From: CAIOYC01 sp964243985
Lineage (GTDB): Bacteria > Pseudomonadota > Alphaproteobacteria > Caulobacterales > Caulobacteraceae
Assembly: GCA_964243985.1 (NCBI GenBank)
Contig: CAXTHJ010000003.1
Location: forward strand, 46,316 to 110,315
DNA length: 64,000 bases
Reading direction: 5' to 3'
This document shows, in pieces, positions 1 through 8,161 of this stretch. Each line of letters starts with the position of its first letter. The first letter of the stretch is position 1. Below the pieces are notes generated by a model. It searched no databases and had not been told where the DNA came from. It worked only from the letters and a program-made list of their open reading frames with translations. Made by a program: the position numbers and the translations under genes.

Positions 1-1
1 G

Positions 2-424
2 CCGCTATCGCTGGTGCTCGACCCCGCGCCCGACCTGCGCATCATGCAGGAGGAGATTTTCGGCCCCATCCTGCCGGTGGTGCCCTATGACAGCCTCGAC
101 GAGGCGGTGGCGCGTGTGAACGCTGGTGAACGGCCGCTGGGTCTCTACCTGATGGGCGACGAGGACGCATGCGCGCGTGTTCTGGCGACCACACACTCCG
201 GCGGCGCGGCCATAAACACCTGCGCCGTTCAGGCCGCGTTGCCAAGCCTGGGCTTTGGCGGTTCAGGCATGAGCGGCATCGGTCGCCATCACGGCGTTGA
301 AGGCTTCCGCGAGTTTTCCAACGCCAGAGGCGTCGTCGTCCGCGGACAGGGCGATCATATCGACGCCTTCTTCGCGCCCTACGCGAAAGCGGCGGCTATG
401 GTGGAGCAGGTGCTGGGCAGCTGA
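2..424 (+). CDS. Aldehyde dehydrogenase, C-terminal part (5' end outside window)
   Basis: This is the last ~140 residues of an NAD(P)-dependent aldehyde dehydrogenase; the frame is open from base 2, so the gene begins upstream of the window. The segment EEIFGPILPV is the conserved ALDH motif that follows the catalytic cysteine region, and GFGGSGMSGIGRHHG matches the conserved GxxxSGxGxxxG stretch near the C-terminus. The ending (FREFSN followed by a ~40-residue tail) resembles coniferyl-aldehyde dehydrogenases, which oxidise aromatic or long aldehydes to acids, but the catalytic Cys and cofactor domain are not visible. It ends at TGA just before a scar of broken genes. Family confidence is high; substrate is a guess. 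Confidence 0.92.
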   Translation, partial: PLSLVLDPAPDLRIMQEEIFGPILPVVPYDSLDEAVARVNAGERPLGLYLMGDEDACARVLATTHSGGAAINTCAVQAALPSLGFGGSGMSGIGRHHGVEGFREFSNARGVVVRGQGDHIDAFFAPYAKAAAMVEQVLGS

Positions 425-429
425 TCCCC

Positions 430-645
430 GCTTAGGCGACCGCTGCGGCTCAATCCTCTGCGACGGGTGCGATCGTGATGGCTTCTTCCAGCGCGCTTGG
501 ACGCGTATAGCGCGGCATCCGCTGGCTCGATCAAGTGCGCCGCCGCCTGGCCTTCCCTTCGCTGCCCCACGCCGAAGCACAGGGTGACGGCCCCCAAGGT
601 CCTCCAGCGTCGTGCGACAGCGCAGGAGCGTGTACTGGCCTTCGT
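430..645 (-). pseudogene. GGDEF (diguanylate cyclase) C-terminal remnant, frameshifted
   Basis: On the minus strand the translation reads TTLEDLG in one frame and then AVTLCFGVGQ...ADAALYASKRAGR in the next frame. The two parts align with the last third of GGDEF domains (usual form: GEDLGAVTxSxGVA, then ADxALYxAKxxGRN). The frame changes in a run of five C on the plus strand near base 590, so one base appears gained. The GGDEF active-site half and any sensor domain are absent; upstream (higher coordinates) the DNA changes into the transposase remnant. I infer a cyclase gene cut by an IS element and decayed. Limits are approximate. Confidence 0.6.
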
Positions 646-664
646 CCTGGATCTCGCCGCCTAA

Positions 665-866
665 AGCGGCGGCCAAGCTCACATCCCCACCCAACGAGAC
701 CGCAAGGTGCGGCTCTCGGCCGATCCGGCGCTCCATCGCCAACGCCATCGCGTCGAACGCCTCTTCTGTAAGCTCGAGCATTTCAGTCGCGTCGCGTCAC
801 GACCCGCTTCGACAAGCTCGCACGAAACTTTCTCGCCGCCTCGCCCTCGCCTCAACCCGACCCTGA
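665..866 (+). pseudogene. IS5-family transposase C-terminal remnant
   Basis: The frame from 665 reads HIPTQRDRKVRLSADPALHRQ and RHRVERLFCKLEHFSRVA, which matches the DDE-transposase C-terminus of IS5-family elements (YRQRxxVERxFxKLKxxRRIATRYDK). The continuation TRFDKLARNFLAA lies in the next frame and LALASTRP-stop in the third, so at least two frameshifts are present. The N-terminal transposase domain and clear terminal inverted repeats were not found. It is therefore a dead end piece of an insertion sequence lying between the GGDEF remnant and the SDR gene. The opposite-strand reading starting MLELTEEAF is only the shadow of this sequence. Confidence 0.7.
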
Positions 867-887
867 CTCAGAATTTGGGTTCACGCC

Positions 888-1664
888 CTAGCCGCGGCCG
901 AGCGCCAGGAAGTAGTCGCGGGTCTGTTCAGGGTGCTCGATCGCCTGAACATGTAGCGCCTTCAGGTCTTCCGGAACATACCAGTGGATGCGATCTTCAT
1001 GGTAGGCGCGCCATACGATCTCAGCGACCTCATGCGGCTGGATCAGCCGCCAGGGCCCGTCTGGCGGCAGTACCGCCTTGGTCTCAGGTGTAAGCATGCC
1101 GGTCTCAACGATTCCCGGCATGACGTCGGCGGCGCGAACGCCGTGGCTATGCAGCTCAATGGAGAGCGCTTCGGTCGCCGCCCTCACCGCCCCCTTACTG
1201 GCGGAGTAGCCGACCAGATTGGCCGAACCGAAGATGGCCGAGGCCGAGCAGGTCGACATGCATAGCGAGCCTTCCGTTCGTTTGAGGAACGGCAGGGCGG
1301 CCTGAGCACCGATTAGCATCCCAAACAGATTAATGCGCAGCAAGCGCTCGATCGCCTCCCATGGCGTTTCCTCCAGGGGAGAGTCCAAGATCACGCCGGC
1401 GTTGTTGAAGATAAGGTCGAGCCGATCGCCGGCGCTTTCGGTGAAGAGGGCCATACATCGGCTGAACTCGGCGGGGTCGGTTACATCGAGACGGCTGGTG
1501 ATGGCGACCGGCGCCTCGTCCTGTAGAGCCTTCAGGCCCTTGTCGTCGATATCGAAGCCACCCACCCACCAGCCTCGCTCCGCGAACAGACGCGCAGTGG
1601 CGCGCCCGATCCCTGATGCGGCTCCAGTGATGAAAATGGCGTTTTGGCCGGTCGCAGCAGGCAT
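888..1664 (-). CDS. Short-chain dehydrogenase/reductase (SDR)
   Basis: A classical SDR of 258 residues using NAD(P)(H) to oxidise or reduce an alcohol/carbonyl; cytoplasmic. The N-terminus has the Rossmann motif TGAASGIG (residues ~12-19), then NNAG (~90), the catalytic serine segment STCSAS and YSASK (Tyr/Lys pair, ~155). The ATG at 1664 was chosen because GAAGGA sits ~8 bases upstream and the Rossmann fold begins directly after it; the frame stays open to 1778 but that extension lies inside the upstream MFS gene. It follows the MFS gene by 22 bases, so the two are probably co-transcribed and may act on the same compound. Substrate unknown. Confidence 0.9.
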   Translation of the reverse strand: MPAATGQNAIFITGAASGIGRATARLFAERGWWVGGFDIDDKGLKALQDEAPVAITSRLDVTDPAEFSRCMALFTESAGDRLDLIFNNAGVILDSPLEETPWEAIERLLRINLFGMLIGAQAALPFLKRTEGSLCMSTCSASAIFGSANLVGYSASKGAVRAATEALSIELHSHGVRAADVMPGIVETGMLTPETKAVLPPDGPWRLIQPHEVAEIVWRAYHEDRIHWYVPEDLKALHVQAIEHPEQTRDYFLALGRG

Positions 1665-1686
1665 CGAGCAGTCCTTCGGAAGATCG

Positions 1687-3147
1687 TTAGGAACCGGCGG
1701 AGCCGGAGAGCGGTTGTCCCGCCGGTACAGGCTCCAAGCCCTCGACCAGCGCCGCGTCGGCGCCAATACGGCCGCCACCGCGTACGAACAGCAGCCCGAT
1801 AAATCCGGCGGTCATTAGTCCCGCGAGCGCCACAAAGCCCGCCTGCTGGGTGTGAGTGGCCGCCGTCGCGATCAGCACCAGGGCGGACCCCAGCCAGAGG
1901 GTGGCCGTGCCTGATAGGGCGTAAAGGCCGAAGAACGCTCCCGTCTCCGCAGGCGGGGTGAGACGGGTCAGGAGCGTGCGGCTGGACGCGTAGGAAGCGG
2001 TGATAAACACCGAGGCCGTTGCGGCTATGCCAAGATAGATGAGCTCCGGAGCGGTGTGGAAGAGCGGCCCGGCCCAGGCGGCCTGAGCAGGATTTGCTCG
2101 CCAGAGATAGAGGATGCGGTCGGGGGCCATGCCGACCAGCGCGACAATCGCCGTCACGGTGACTCCGATCTCGATGCGCACGGCCGTCTTGGGGCCGAGC
2201 CTATGGTCCATCGCGCTTGCGGCGGCCCCCCCGAGCACAGCCAGAACACTTAAGAGCACGCCATAGGCAAGGAGCTGAGCCGTTCCCCATCGCATGACGC
2301 CCGATGCGTAGACGCCGGAGAACAGAAGAACGCCGGTCATCGCATCGATGTAGAGCATGCGTGACAGCAGGAAAACGGCGGCATCGCGCCGCCCTCGCAG
2401 ACTTCGCAGCATCCGACCGAGATTGCGCGCGCCTTCGCCAAGCGCCTCCCCTAGCCTTATGCTCGAACGAGGTGCGTCGGCCGTGAAGAGGAACAGCGGC
2501 AGGGCGCCCAGCACGAGCAACGCCGCCGCGATCGGGGCCACGATGCGTGACGGCTCATGGCTTGCCGCACTGAGCCCGAAGAGCGGCGTACGCGGCGTAA
2601 AGTTCGGCACGACGGTCGGCAGCACGAACGCCCACATCACGAAGACCAGCACGGAGACTGAAATCGCGTTGCCGAGCGCCAGCGCCAGGCCGGACGCCGC
2701 ATGCGCGCCGCGCACTCCCGCGGCCCTGACCAACATGGAGTTGTGCAGCACCTCGCTGTAGGAGAACAGCACGTTAATGGCGGCCGCGATGACCACTACA
2801 GCATTAACCGACAGGCCGTGGCCATCGGGGGTCGTCCACCACAAGCTGGCTATAAGGGGGGCCATCAGGGCGACGACTGCAAGCAGCATCGGCTTGCGCG
2901 GCCCAAATCGATCGACCGACGCGCCAAGGAGCGGAGCGGTAAAGGCGACAATGATCCCGGACCACTGGCCGTAGGTGGCTACAGCCTGTTGACCCCTGAT
3001 GGGGTCGCCTACCACCACGCTCGCGAAGTAGGGCATGAAAACGTAGATGGTGACGAGGACCACATACGGGTTGCGGGCGCCCTCGAACGCCGCCCAGGCG
3101 AGGGCGCCGAGCGATAAGCCGCGCGGGGAAGCTGGAGCTCGGCCCAA
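1687..3147 (-). CDS. MFS transporter, UMF1/Atg22-like
   Basis: A 486-residue integral membrane transporter with about 12 hydrophobic segments. The first helix region (FEGARNPYVVLVTIYVFMPYF) followed by a periplasm-to-cytosol loop and LGASVDRFGPRKPML (the MFS loop 2-3 signature D-R-x-G-x-R) place it with the UMF1/Atg22-like branch of the major facilitator superfamily. The start is a TTG at 3147, supported by AAGGAG eight bases upstream; there is no better ATG nearby. It lies directly upstream of the SDR gene on the same strand. Substrate cannot be read from sequence. Confidence 0.88.
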   Translation of the reverse strand: MGRAPASPRGLSLGALAWAAFEGARNPYVVLVTIYVFMPYFASVVVGDPIRGQQAVATYGQWSGIIVAFTAPLLGASVDRFGPRKPMLLAVVALMAPLIASLWWTTPDGHGLSVNAVVVIAAAINVLFSYSEVLHNSMLVRAAGVRGAHAASGLALALGNAISVSVLVFVMWAFVLPTVVPNFTPRTPLFGLSAASHEPSRIVAPIAAALLVLGALPLFLFTADAPRSSIRLGEALGEGARNLGRMLRSLRGRRDAAVFLLSRMLYIDAMTGVLLFSGVYASGVMRWGTAQLLAYGVLLSVLAVLGGAAASAMDHRLGPKTAVRIEIGVTVTAIVALVGMAPDRILYLWRANPAQAAWAGPLFHTAPELIYLGIAATASVFITASYASSRTLLTRLTPPAETGAFFGLYALSGTATLWLGSALVLIATAATHTQQAGFVALAGLMTAGFIGLLFVRGGGRIGADAALVEGLEPVPAGQPLSGSAGS

Positions 3148-3653
3148 CGGTTTCTCCTTGTTCGAGCCAGTGTGAATTGGTCATCCTAGACTGACAAGGG
3201 CCAATGTCCGATTTGTATTGAGCATTGACCGACATAGCGTTTTAGGCGTTGGGGGTGCCTTAGGGAACCTTTGCAAGGGCTGTCTGATCGCGCATCGTGG
3301 CGCCGCCGGTTCCACAGCGCGAGCAGCCTCAGCGGGCCTCCGCAGAGTATCGAACGGGTGGAAGGTGGACGCGCGCTCAGTAAGCGTCAGGTCGTGCTGG
3401 CGCAAAGCGGACGTTGCCCTCGCTCTGGACTGCGGACGTTCGCAGCTCCGGATTAACGTCAGCTGTAGGGCGGAGCGCCCACGCGAGATATCGCCGCCTA
3501 CTTCTCATACTCCGGCTAACAGTGGCGCTGCACCATTTCAGCCGATCAAAAGATCTTGCAACCCTTTAGGTGATGTGCTCAAATACATCACCATATCGGC
3601 TAGTGCAGTTTTGCTGCTCATAGCCGACGTCTTAAGGCCCTCCAGGAACACGG
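3148..3653. other. Intergenic region between divergent MFS and GntR operons
   Basis: About 500 bases between divergently transcribed genes. The left half should carry the promoter of the MFS-SDR pair and the right end carries the inverted repeat listed separately, next to the start of the GntR operon. Open frames across the region show no recognisable protein family and no good ribosome binding site, so I do not call a gene. Confidence 0.5.
3569..3592. promoter_or_regulatory. Perfect inverted repeat, probable operator of the GntR/ABC operon
   Basis: Two 8-base arms, GGTGATGT and ACATCACC, are exact reverse complements separated by the 8-base spacer GCTCAAAT. The repeat ends 61 bases upstream of the GntR start codon. 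GntR proteins of the YtrA type bind such dyads and usually repress their own operon, so this is the natural candidate for autoregulation. No other copy was noticed in the window. Confidence 0.65.
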
Positions 3654-4040
3654 ATGGATCGCGAGTGGAACGACAGTCAGCCGATCTACCGCCAAATCCG
3701 CGACCGGGTGGTGGCGTTGATCCTCGACGGGGTGCTGAAGCCGGGCGACGCCGTGCCGTCGGTGCGGACAGTGGCGGCCGACTACTTGGTCAATCCGCTG
3801 ACGGTCCTCAAAGGCTATCAGGAGCTGGTGGACGAGCAGCTGGTGGAGAAGCGCCGGGGGCTCGGCCTCTTCGTTCGGCCGGAGGCCCGCGACCTGTTGC
3901 TGAGCGGCGAGCGGCGCAAGTTCCTGACCGAACAATGGCCGCAGATCGCCGCGACGATCCGCCGGCTCGGGCTGACGCCGGAAGAGCTGGCGAGGGCTGT
4001 TGGCGCGGGGGATCAGACCGATGGCGGCGATGACCGGTGA
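3654..4040 (+). CDS. GntR-family transcriptional regulator, YtrA type
   Basis: A 128-residue DNA-binding protein. Residues ~9-75 form a GntR winged helix: QPIYRQIRDRVVALILDG, then LKPGDAVPSVRTVAADYLVN and the recognition helix LTVLKGYQELVDEQLVEKRRG. The short C-terminal tail (~50 residues, helical) without an FCD or UTRA domain is typical of the YtrA subfamily, members of which are normally first genes of ABC-transporter operons they repress. That arrangement holds here: the next gene overlaps this one by 20 bases and encodes an ABC ATPase. The effector is unknown. The upstream perfect dyad is the likely binding site. Confidence 0.93.
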   Translation: MDREWNDSQPIYRQIRDRVVALILDGVLKPGDAVPSVRTVAADYLVNPLTVLKGYQELVDEQLVEKRRGLGLFVRPEARDLLLSGERRKFLTEQWPQIAATIRRLGLTPEELARAVGAGDQTDGGDDR

Positions 4041-4911
4041 GGCCGTGACCTGCATCGATGCGCGCGATCTGCGCAAGTGCTTCGGGGCCACCGTCGCGTT
4101 GGACGGCGTCGATCTGCGGGTGGGCGAGGGACGGATCGTGGGGCTGATCGGGCCCAACGGCGCCGGCAAGAGCACGGTGTTGAACGCCATCCTCGGCCTT
4201 ACCGACTACCAGGGCCAACTGCAGGTGTTGGGGCGCAATCCCTGGACGGAGCGCGATGCGCTGATGCGCGACGTCTGCTTCATCGCCGACGTGGCCGTGC
4301 TGCCGCGCTGGCTCCGCGTCTCGCAAGCGATCGATTATGTGGCGGGCGTGCACCCGCGATTTGATCGCCAGAAGGCCGAAGGTTTTCTGGACAGGACCAC
4401 CATCAAGCGCGCCAGCAAGGTCGGCCAGCTCTCCAAGGGCATGGTCGCCCAACTGCATCTGGCGCTGATCATGGCCATCGACGCCAAGCTTCTGGTGCTG
4501 GACGAGCCGACGCTCGGGCTCGATCTGCTCTACCGCAAACAGTTCTACGACACCCTGCTCAATGACTATTTCGACCGCGATCGCACCATTGTCGTGACGA
4601 CCCATCAGGTCGAGGAGATCGAGCATATCCTCACCGATCTTGTCTTCATCGACGCCGGTCGCATCGTGCTGAACGGCAGCATGGAGGATGTCGCGGCGCG
4701 CTATTCGGAATTGATGGCGCTTCCCGAGCAGGCCGCCGCGGCGCGCGGCCTTAGGCCGATCCAGGAACGGCAGATGTTCGGGCGCAACATCCTCCTTTAC
4801 GACGGCGTCGATCGGCGCCACCTAGAACCCTTGGGCGAGGTGCGGACGCCCAGCATCGCCGACCTGTTCGTCGCCCTGATCGGCGACCGCACGCAAGGCG
4901 GCCGCGCATGA
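4021..4911 (+). CDS. ABC transporter ATP-binding protein
   Basis: A 296-residue ATPase subunit. Walker A is GPNGAGKST (residue ~44), the signature is degenerate (QLSKGMVAQLHLAL instead of LSGGQ), Walker B is LLVLDEPTLGLD and the switch histidine is in VVTTHQVEE. After the ATPase core comes a ~70-residue C-terminal extension that may contact the permease. The relaxed signature is usual in the ABC-2/YtrB-like drug and lantibiotic-type exporters. ATG 4021 or 4030 are both possible; a TTG at 4000 also keeps the frame. The gene overlaps the regulator and overlaps the permease by 4 bases, so this is a translationally coupled unit. Confidence 0.92.
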   Translation: MAAMTGEAVTCIDARDLRKCFGATVALDGVDLRVGEGRIVGLIGPNGAGKSTVLNAILGLTDYQGQLQVLGRNPWTERDALMRDVCFIADVAVLPRWLRVSQAIDYVAGVHPRFDRQKAEGFLDRTTIKRASKVGQLSKGMVAQLHLALIMAIDAKLLVLDEPTLGLDLLYRKQFYDTLLNDYFDRDRTIVVTTHQVEEIEHILTDLVFIDAGRIVLNGSMEDVAARYSELMALPEQAAAARGLRPIQERQMFGRNILLYDGVDRRHLEPLGEVRTPSIADLFVALIGDRTQGGRA

Positions 4912-5858
4912 GTTCGCCTTCGACGCCCCCGCAGGATTCTTCGCTGGATCGGCCCATACCCGCCCCGGGCGCGACATTGAAGACCCGGCCCTTCTACTGG
5001 TCGGTGCGCCGGGAGATCTGGGAGAACCGGTCACTATACATCGCGCCGATTGCGGTCGCCGGGCTCTTTCTGTTCGCGTTCAGCCTCAGCCTGATTGGCT
5101 TTCCGCATCGCCGGTTAGCGTTGCTGGCGCAGGGCGCCTCCGAACAGGCCGCCACGGCCGCCAGACCTTACGACCTCGCTGCGATGGCGGTGATCGTGAC
5201 CACGCTCATCGTCGCGGTCGCCTATTGCCTCGGCGCACTGCACGGCGAACGGCGCGACCGAAGCATCCTCTTCTGGAAGTCGCTTCCCGTCTCGGACCTC
5301 ACCACCGTGCTCGCCAAGGCGTTCATTCCGCTGGCGGTGCTGCCCGCAATCGCCTTCGTCGTCACGGTGGCCCTGCAGATCATCATGCTGGCGCTGAGCA
5401 GCGCAGTCCTGATGGCGAGCGGAACGCCGATTCCGCCGCCTACGCAAGTGCCGCTGCTCTCGATGACGGGCATCCTGTTCTACGGCCTCGCCATCTCAGC
5501 GCTCTGGTGGGTGCCCCTCTATGGCTGGTTTTTGCTGGTGTCGAGCTGGGCCCGGCGCGTCCCGTTCCTTTGGGCCTTCCTGCCGCCGCTCGCCCTCTGC
5601 CTCGTGGAGAAGATCGCGTTCAGCAGCGCGCATTTTGCGAAGCTGATCGGCCGGCGCCTGGTGGGCGGCTACAGCGAGGCGTTCGCGCCCTCGTCATTCT
5701 CCGGCGCCAAAGGCCCGCACGGCCTGCCCGGAACCGTCACGCCGCAGATAGACCCAGTGAGGTTTCTCAGCAGCACGGACCTGTGGATCGGGCTCCTTGT
5801 CGCCGCGGGTCTGCTGGCGGCGGCGGTTTGGCTTCGCCATCGGCGGCAGCCGATCTGA
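4908..5858 (+). CDS. ABC-2 type permease, partner of the preceding ATPase
   Basis: A 316-residue membrane protein with about six hydrophobic segments: the first at residues ~45-65, others between ~85 and 240, the last at ~290-308. A cytoplasmic N-terminus of ~40 residues precedes it. The loop GERRDRSILFWKSLPVSD between helices 2 and 3 is the short cytosolic coupling-type helix seen in ABC-2 permeases (xxRxxxTxxFxxSLPVS). The start ATG overlaps the ATPase stop (ATGA). With the ATPase it should form an exporter or membrane-modifying ABC complex of unknown substrate. Confidence 0.85.
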   Translation: MSSPSTPPQDSSLDRPIPAPGATLKTRPFYWSVRREIWENRSLYIAPIAVAGLFLFAFSLSLIGFPHRRLALLAQGASEQAATAARPYDLAAMAVIVTTLIVAVAYCLGALHGERRDRSILFWKSLPVSDLTTVLAKAFIPLAVLPAIAFVVTVALQIIMLALSSAVLMASGTPIPPPTQVPLLSMTGILFYGLAISALWWVPLYGWFLLVSSWARRVPFLWAFLPPLALCLVEKIAFSSAHFAKLIGRRLVGGYSEAFAPSSFSGAKGPHGLPGTVTPQIDPVRFLSSTDLWIGLLVAAGLLAAAVWLRHRRQPI

Positions 5859-5898
5859 TGCGCCCCAGCACCCCCGAACTCACTGACCGGGAGCCGAC

Positions 5899-6717
5899 AT
5901 GACCGCCACCGTCATTCCAACACCCGCGCCGACGGCCTCGGCGTCTGAGTCCGCTCTGCAGACTGCAGCCAGCTTCTGGTTCGTGGCGGCCGTCGCAGGG
6001 CAGTGGGCCTTCCTCTACTATATCGTCGTCTTCTACGGGCCTTCGACGTTCAGCGGCGACTTCCACGCCTGGGCCCGCAACAAGATGCTCATCAAGGGCT
6101 ACGCCGCAGGCGACACGGTCGGCAACCTGGCGTTCGGGGCGCACGCCCTCCTGGCCGGGATCATCGCCTTTGGCGGCGCGCTGCAGCTGATCCCTTGGCT
6201 GCGGAGGCGGGCGCCGAGCTTGCACCGCTGGAACGGGCGGCTCTTCACCGTGACCGCGCTCGCGGTCAGCGTCTCAGGGCTCTACCTCGTGTGGATCCGG
6301 GGCGGCAACACGGATGTCGTCAACGAAATCGGCGTCAGCCTCAACGCGGTGCTGATCATCGCTTTCGTGATCCTGGCCTGGCGCTCGGCCCGAGCGCGGG
6401 ATTTCGCCGTTCACCGTCGCTGGGCGCTTCGCGCCTATATCGTCGCCAACGGCCAGTTCTTCACGCGCGTCGGATTTCTGGCCTGGATGATCGTCAATGG
6501 CGGTCCCAAGCACGTAGGGCTGTTCTTCATGTTCTGGTCGTTCGGGTCCTATCTGCTGCCGCTGGCGGTGCTGGAACTGTACCTGCACGCCCAGAACAAC
6601 CCCGTCCCCGCCGGACGGCTGGCGCTCGCGGGCGTCATCGTCATGCTCACCCTCCTCATGGGCATCGGGACCATTGGCTTCATGGGCATGGTGAGCCCCT
6701 TCCTTATCCACACCTGA
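5899..6717 (+). CDS. DUF2306-type polytopic membrane protein
   Basis: A 272-residue inner-membrane protein with about seven to eight helices and no signal peptide. The segments LHRWNGRLFTVTA and VHRRWALRAYIVANGQFFTRV carry paired His/Arg residues near the membrane face; this pattern is characteristic of DUF2306 proteins, whose function is unknown, although conserved histidines suggest a cofactor such as haem or a metal. The start ATG has GGGAG six bases upstream. It lies 40 bases after the permease and is followed by two smaller related proteins, so I place all in the same operon. Confidence 0.82.
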   Translation: MTATVIPTPAPTASASESALQTAASFWFVAAVAGQWAFLYYIVVFYGPSTFSGDFHAWARNKMLIKGYAAGDTVGNLAFGAHALLAGIIAFGGALQLIPWLRRRAPSLHRWNGRLFTVTALAVSVSGLYLVWIRGGNTDVVNEIGVSLNAVLIIAFVILAWRSARARDFAVHRRWALRAYIVANGQFFTRVGFLAWMIVNGGPKHVGLFFMFWSFGSYLLPLAVLELYLHAQNNPVPAGRLALAGVIVMLTLLMGIGTIGFMGMVSPFLIHT

Positions 6718-6731
6718 CAAAGGGTGCGCCG

Positions 6732-7472
6732 ATGATCCTGCCGATCGCTCCGAATGCGCCGCTCCTGATCCAGGCCGGAGCGGCTGGCCTCCTGATCCTG
6801 CACATCGGCGGGGCTGCGGTTGGCATCGTCTCCGGCTGGGTGGCGATCCTGGCGCGAAAGGGGCGGCGTCTGCACAGGCTGGCGGGGGACGTCTTCTGCG
6901 TCGCCATGATCGTCATGGCCGTCGTGGGCGGCGCCGTTGCGCCCTTCATGCCGAGCGCTCAGTGGAGCAACACCACCGCCGCCGTCTTCACCCTCTACCT
7001 CATCACCACGTCGTGGGTCGTGGTGCGGCGACAGCCTGGAAAGATCGGCTGGGTCGAGCCCGCTGCATCCCTGGTCGCCATCGCCCTCGCCGCCATGGCG
7101 GTCGCGGGCGTCATGGGGCTGCGCTTGTTTGGAGGTGGCGCGGAATCCTCCATCTACGTTTTTGGGGGCTTGGCCGCGCTCGCCGCGGTATGTGATCTAC
7201 GGATAATCGCCGTCGGCGGCATCGCTGGGCCCGCCCGCGTTGCGCGCCACCTCTGGCGTATGAGCCTGGCTCTCGTCCTCGCGACCGCGTCGTACTTCCT
7301 GGGTCAGCCGAAGTTCGTGCCCGCACCGATCAGCGGCACATTCCTGGCGGCCTTGCCGGTTCTCGGCGCTCTGGGCCTGCTGATCTTTTGGATGATCCGG
7401 GTCCGGTTCGTCAAAGCATCGGTCGGCGCCCGCCCGGCTTTGCAAGCAGATGAACTATGCCCGACCTCCTGA
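6732..7472 (+). CDS. DUF2306-like small membrane protein, copy 1
   Basis: A 246-residue protein with about seven membrane helices. Key motifs are HIGGAAVGIVSGWVAILARK, RRLHRLAGDVF and ARVARHLWRMSLALVLATAS. These histidines recur at the same places in the next gene (VHRVAGNTFF; SRIARHLWRMCVALTLATGS), so the two are tandem paralogues. The start ATG at 6732 has AAGGG seven bases upstream; the reading frame extends far upstream inside the previous gene but without support. Function unknown; the paired histidines could ligate haem or metal. Confidence 0.8.
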   Translation: MILPIAPNAPLLIQAGAAGLLILHIGGAAVGIVSGWVAILARKGRRLHRLAGDVFCVAMIVMAVVGGAVAPFMPSAQWSNTTAAVFTLYLITTSWVVVRRQPGKIGWVEPAASLVAIALAAMAVAGVMGLRLFGGGAESSIYVFGGLAALAAVCDLRIIAVGGIAGPARVARHLWRMSLALVLATASYFLGQPKFVPAPISGTFLAALPVLGALGLLIFWMIRVRFVKASVGARPALQADELCPTS

Positions 7473-8161
7473 CAACGCTTGCTTTCATCCTCCATGTCGC
7501 CGGCGGCGTGGGCGGCCTTCTCTCCGGCATTCTCGCCATGACTGCGCGCAAGGGCGGTTCGGTCCACCGCGTCGCCGGAAACACCTTCTTCGCGTCGATG
7601 TTAGTGATGGCGGCCTTCGCTGTTTATCTCGGGTTCGTTAGACCCGGCGCGCTGGTCAACGTCTTCATCGGCGTGTTCGTAGCCTACCTTGTGGCGACGG
7701 CTTGGATCACCATTCGTCGACCGGACGGCGTCGCGGGCGTTCCCGAAAAGATCGGCTTGGCGGCGGCCTTGGTTTTGTGCGCGCCCTTCATGGTGCTCAG
7801 TGTGCAACTCGCCGCAGGGCTTCCCCCCTTCTTTCACAGCGCATTATCATTCAAGGGGCCATTGCTGGTCGCAATCTATCTCTTCACCCTTGTCCTCGCC
7901 ATCGCCGCCGGAAGCGACCTGTATGTCGTCATCTCCGGCGGGGTTTCGGGCGCTTCACGGATTGCAAGGCATCTCTGGCGCATGTGCGTCGCCCTAACCC
8001 TCGCCACCGGCTCCGCTCTGTCGAATGGCCTGCCGCGCCTCCTGCCTTCCGCCTATCAGCTTCCGGACTGGACGCTTTATCTACAGTTCGTTTGGGTGGC
8101 TCTGTTGTTCTACTGGACGGTCCGCGTGCGTCTCACCGGCTGGTCGCGCAGTAATCGCTGA
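7457..8161 (+). CDS. DUF2306-like small membrane protein, copy 2
   Basis: A 234-residue polytopic protein, paralogous to the preceding gene and overlapping it by 16 bases. It repeats the same plan: an N-terminal helix with HVAGGVGGLLSGILAMTARK, the motif VHRVAGNTFF, a middle set of helices, then RIARHLWRMCVALTLATGS and a last helix near the C-terminus. It ends the regulator-ABC operon. That two copies are kept side by side suggests a heterodimer or different specificities. No enzymatic motif is recognised. Confidence 0.8.
   Translation: MPDLLTTLAFILHVAGGVGGLLSGILAMTARKGGSVHRVAGNTFFASMLVMAAFAVYLGFVRPGALVNVFIGVFVAYLVATAWITIRRPDGVAGVPEKIGLAAALVLCAPFMVLSVQLAAGLPPFFHSALSFKGPLLVAIYLFTLVLAIAAGSDLYVVISGGVSGASRIARHLWRMCVALTLATGSALSNGLPRLLPSAYQLPDWTLYLQFVWVALLFYWTVRVRLTGWSRSNR

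Noticed and set aside
263..781. Long minus-strand frame starting MLELTEEAF near 0.3-0.8 kb
   Set aside because: Its first half is the antisense image of the IS5 transposase remnant; only the part below 645 resembles a real (GGDEF) sequence, in another frame.
3218..4033. Open frame across the divergent promoter region and the GntR gene
   Set aside because: It runs out of frame through the GntR and ATPase genes and has no recognisable domain.
3808..4821. 337-residue minus-strand frame
   Set aside because: Antisense of the ABC ATPase, which has all the expected motifs on the plus strand.
6003..6731. 489-residue frame beginning at 6003
   Set aside because: The front part is the shadow of the DUF2306 gene; the real membrane protein starts at 6732 with a good ribosome site.
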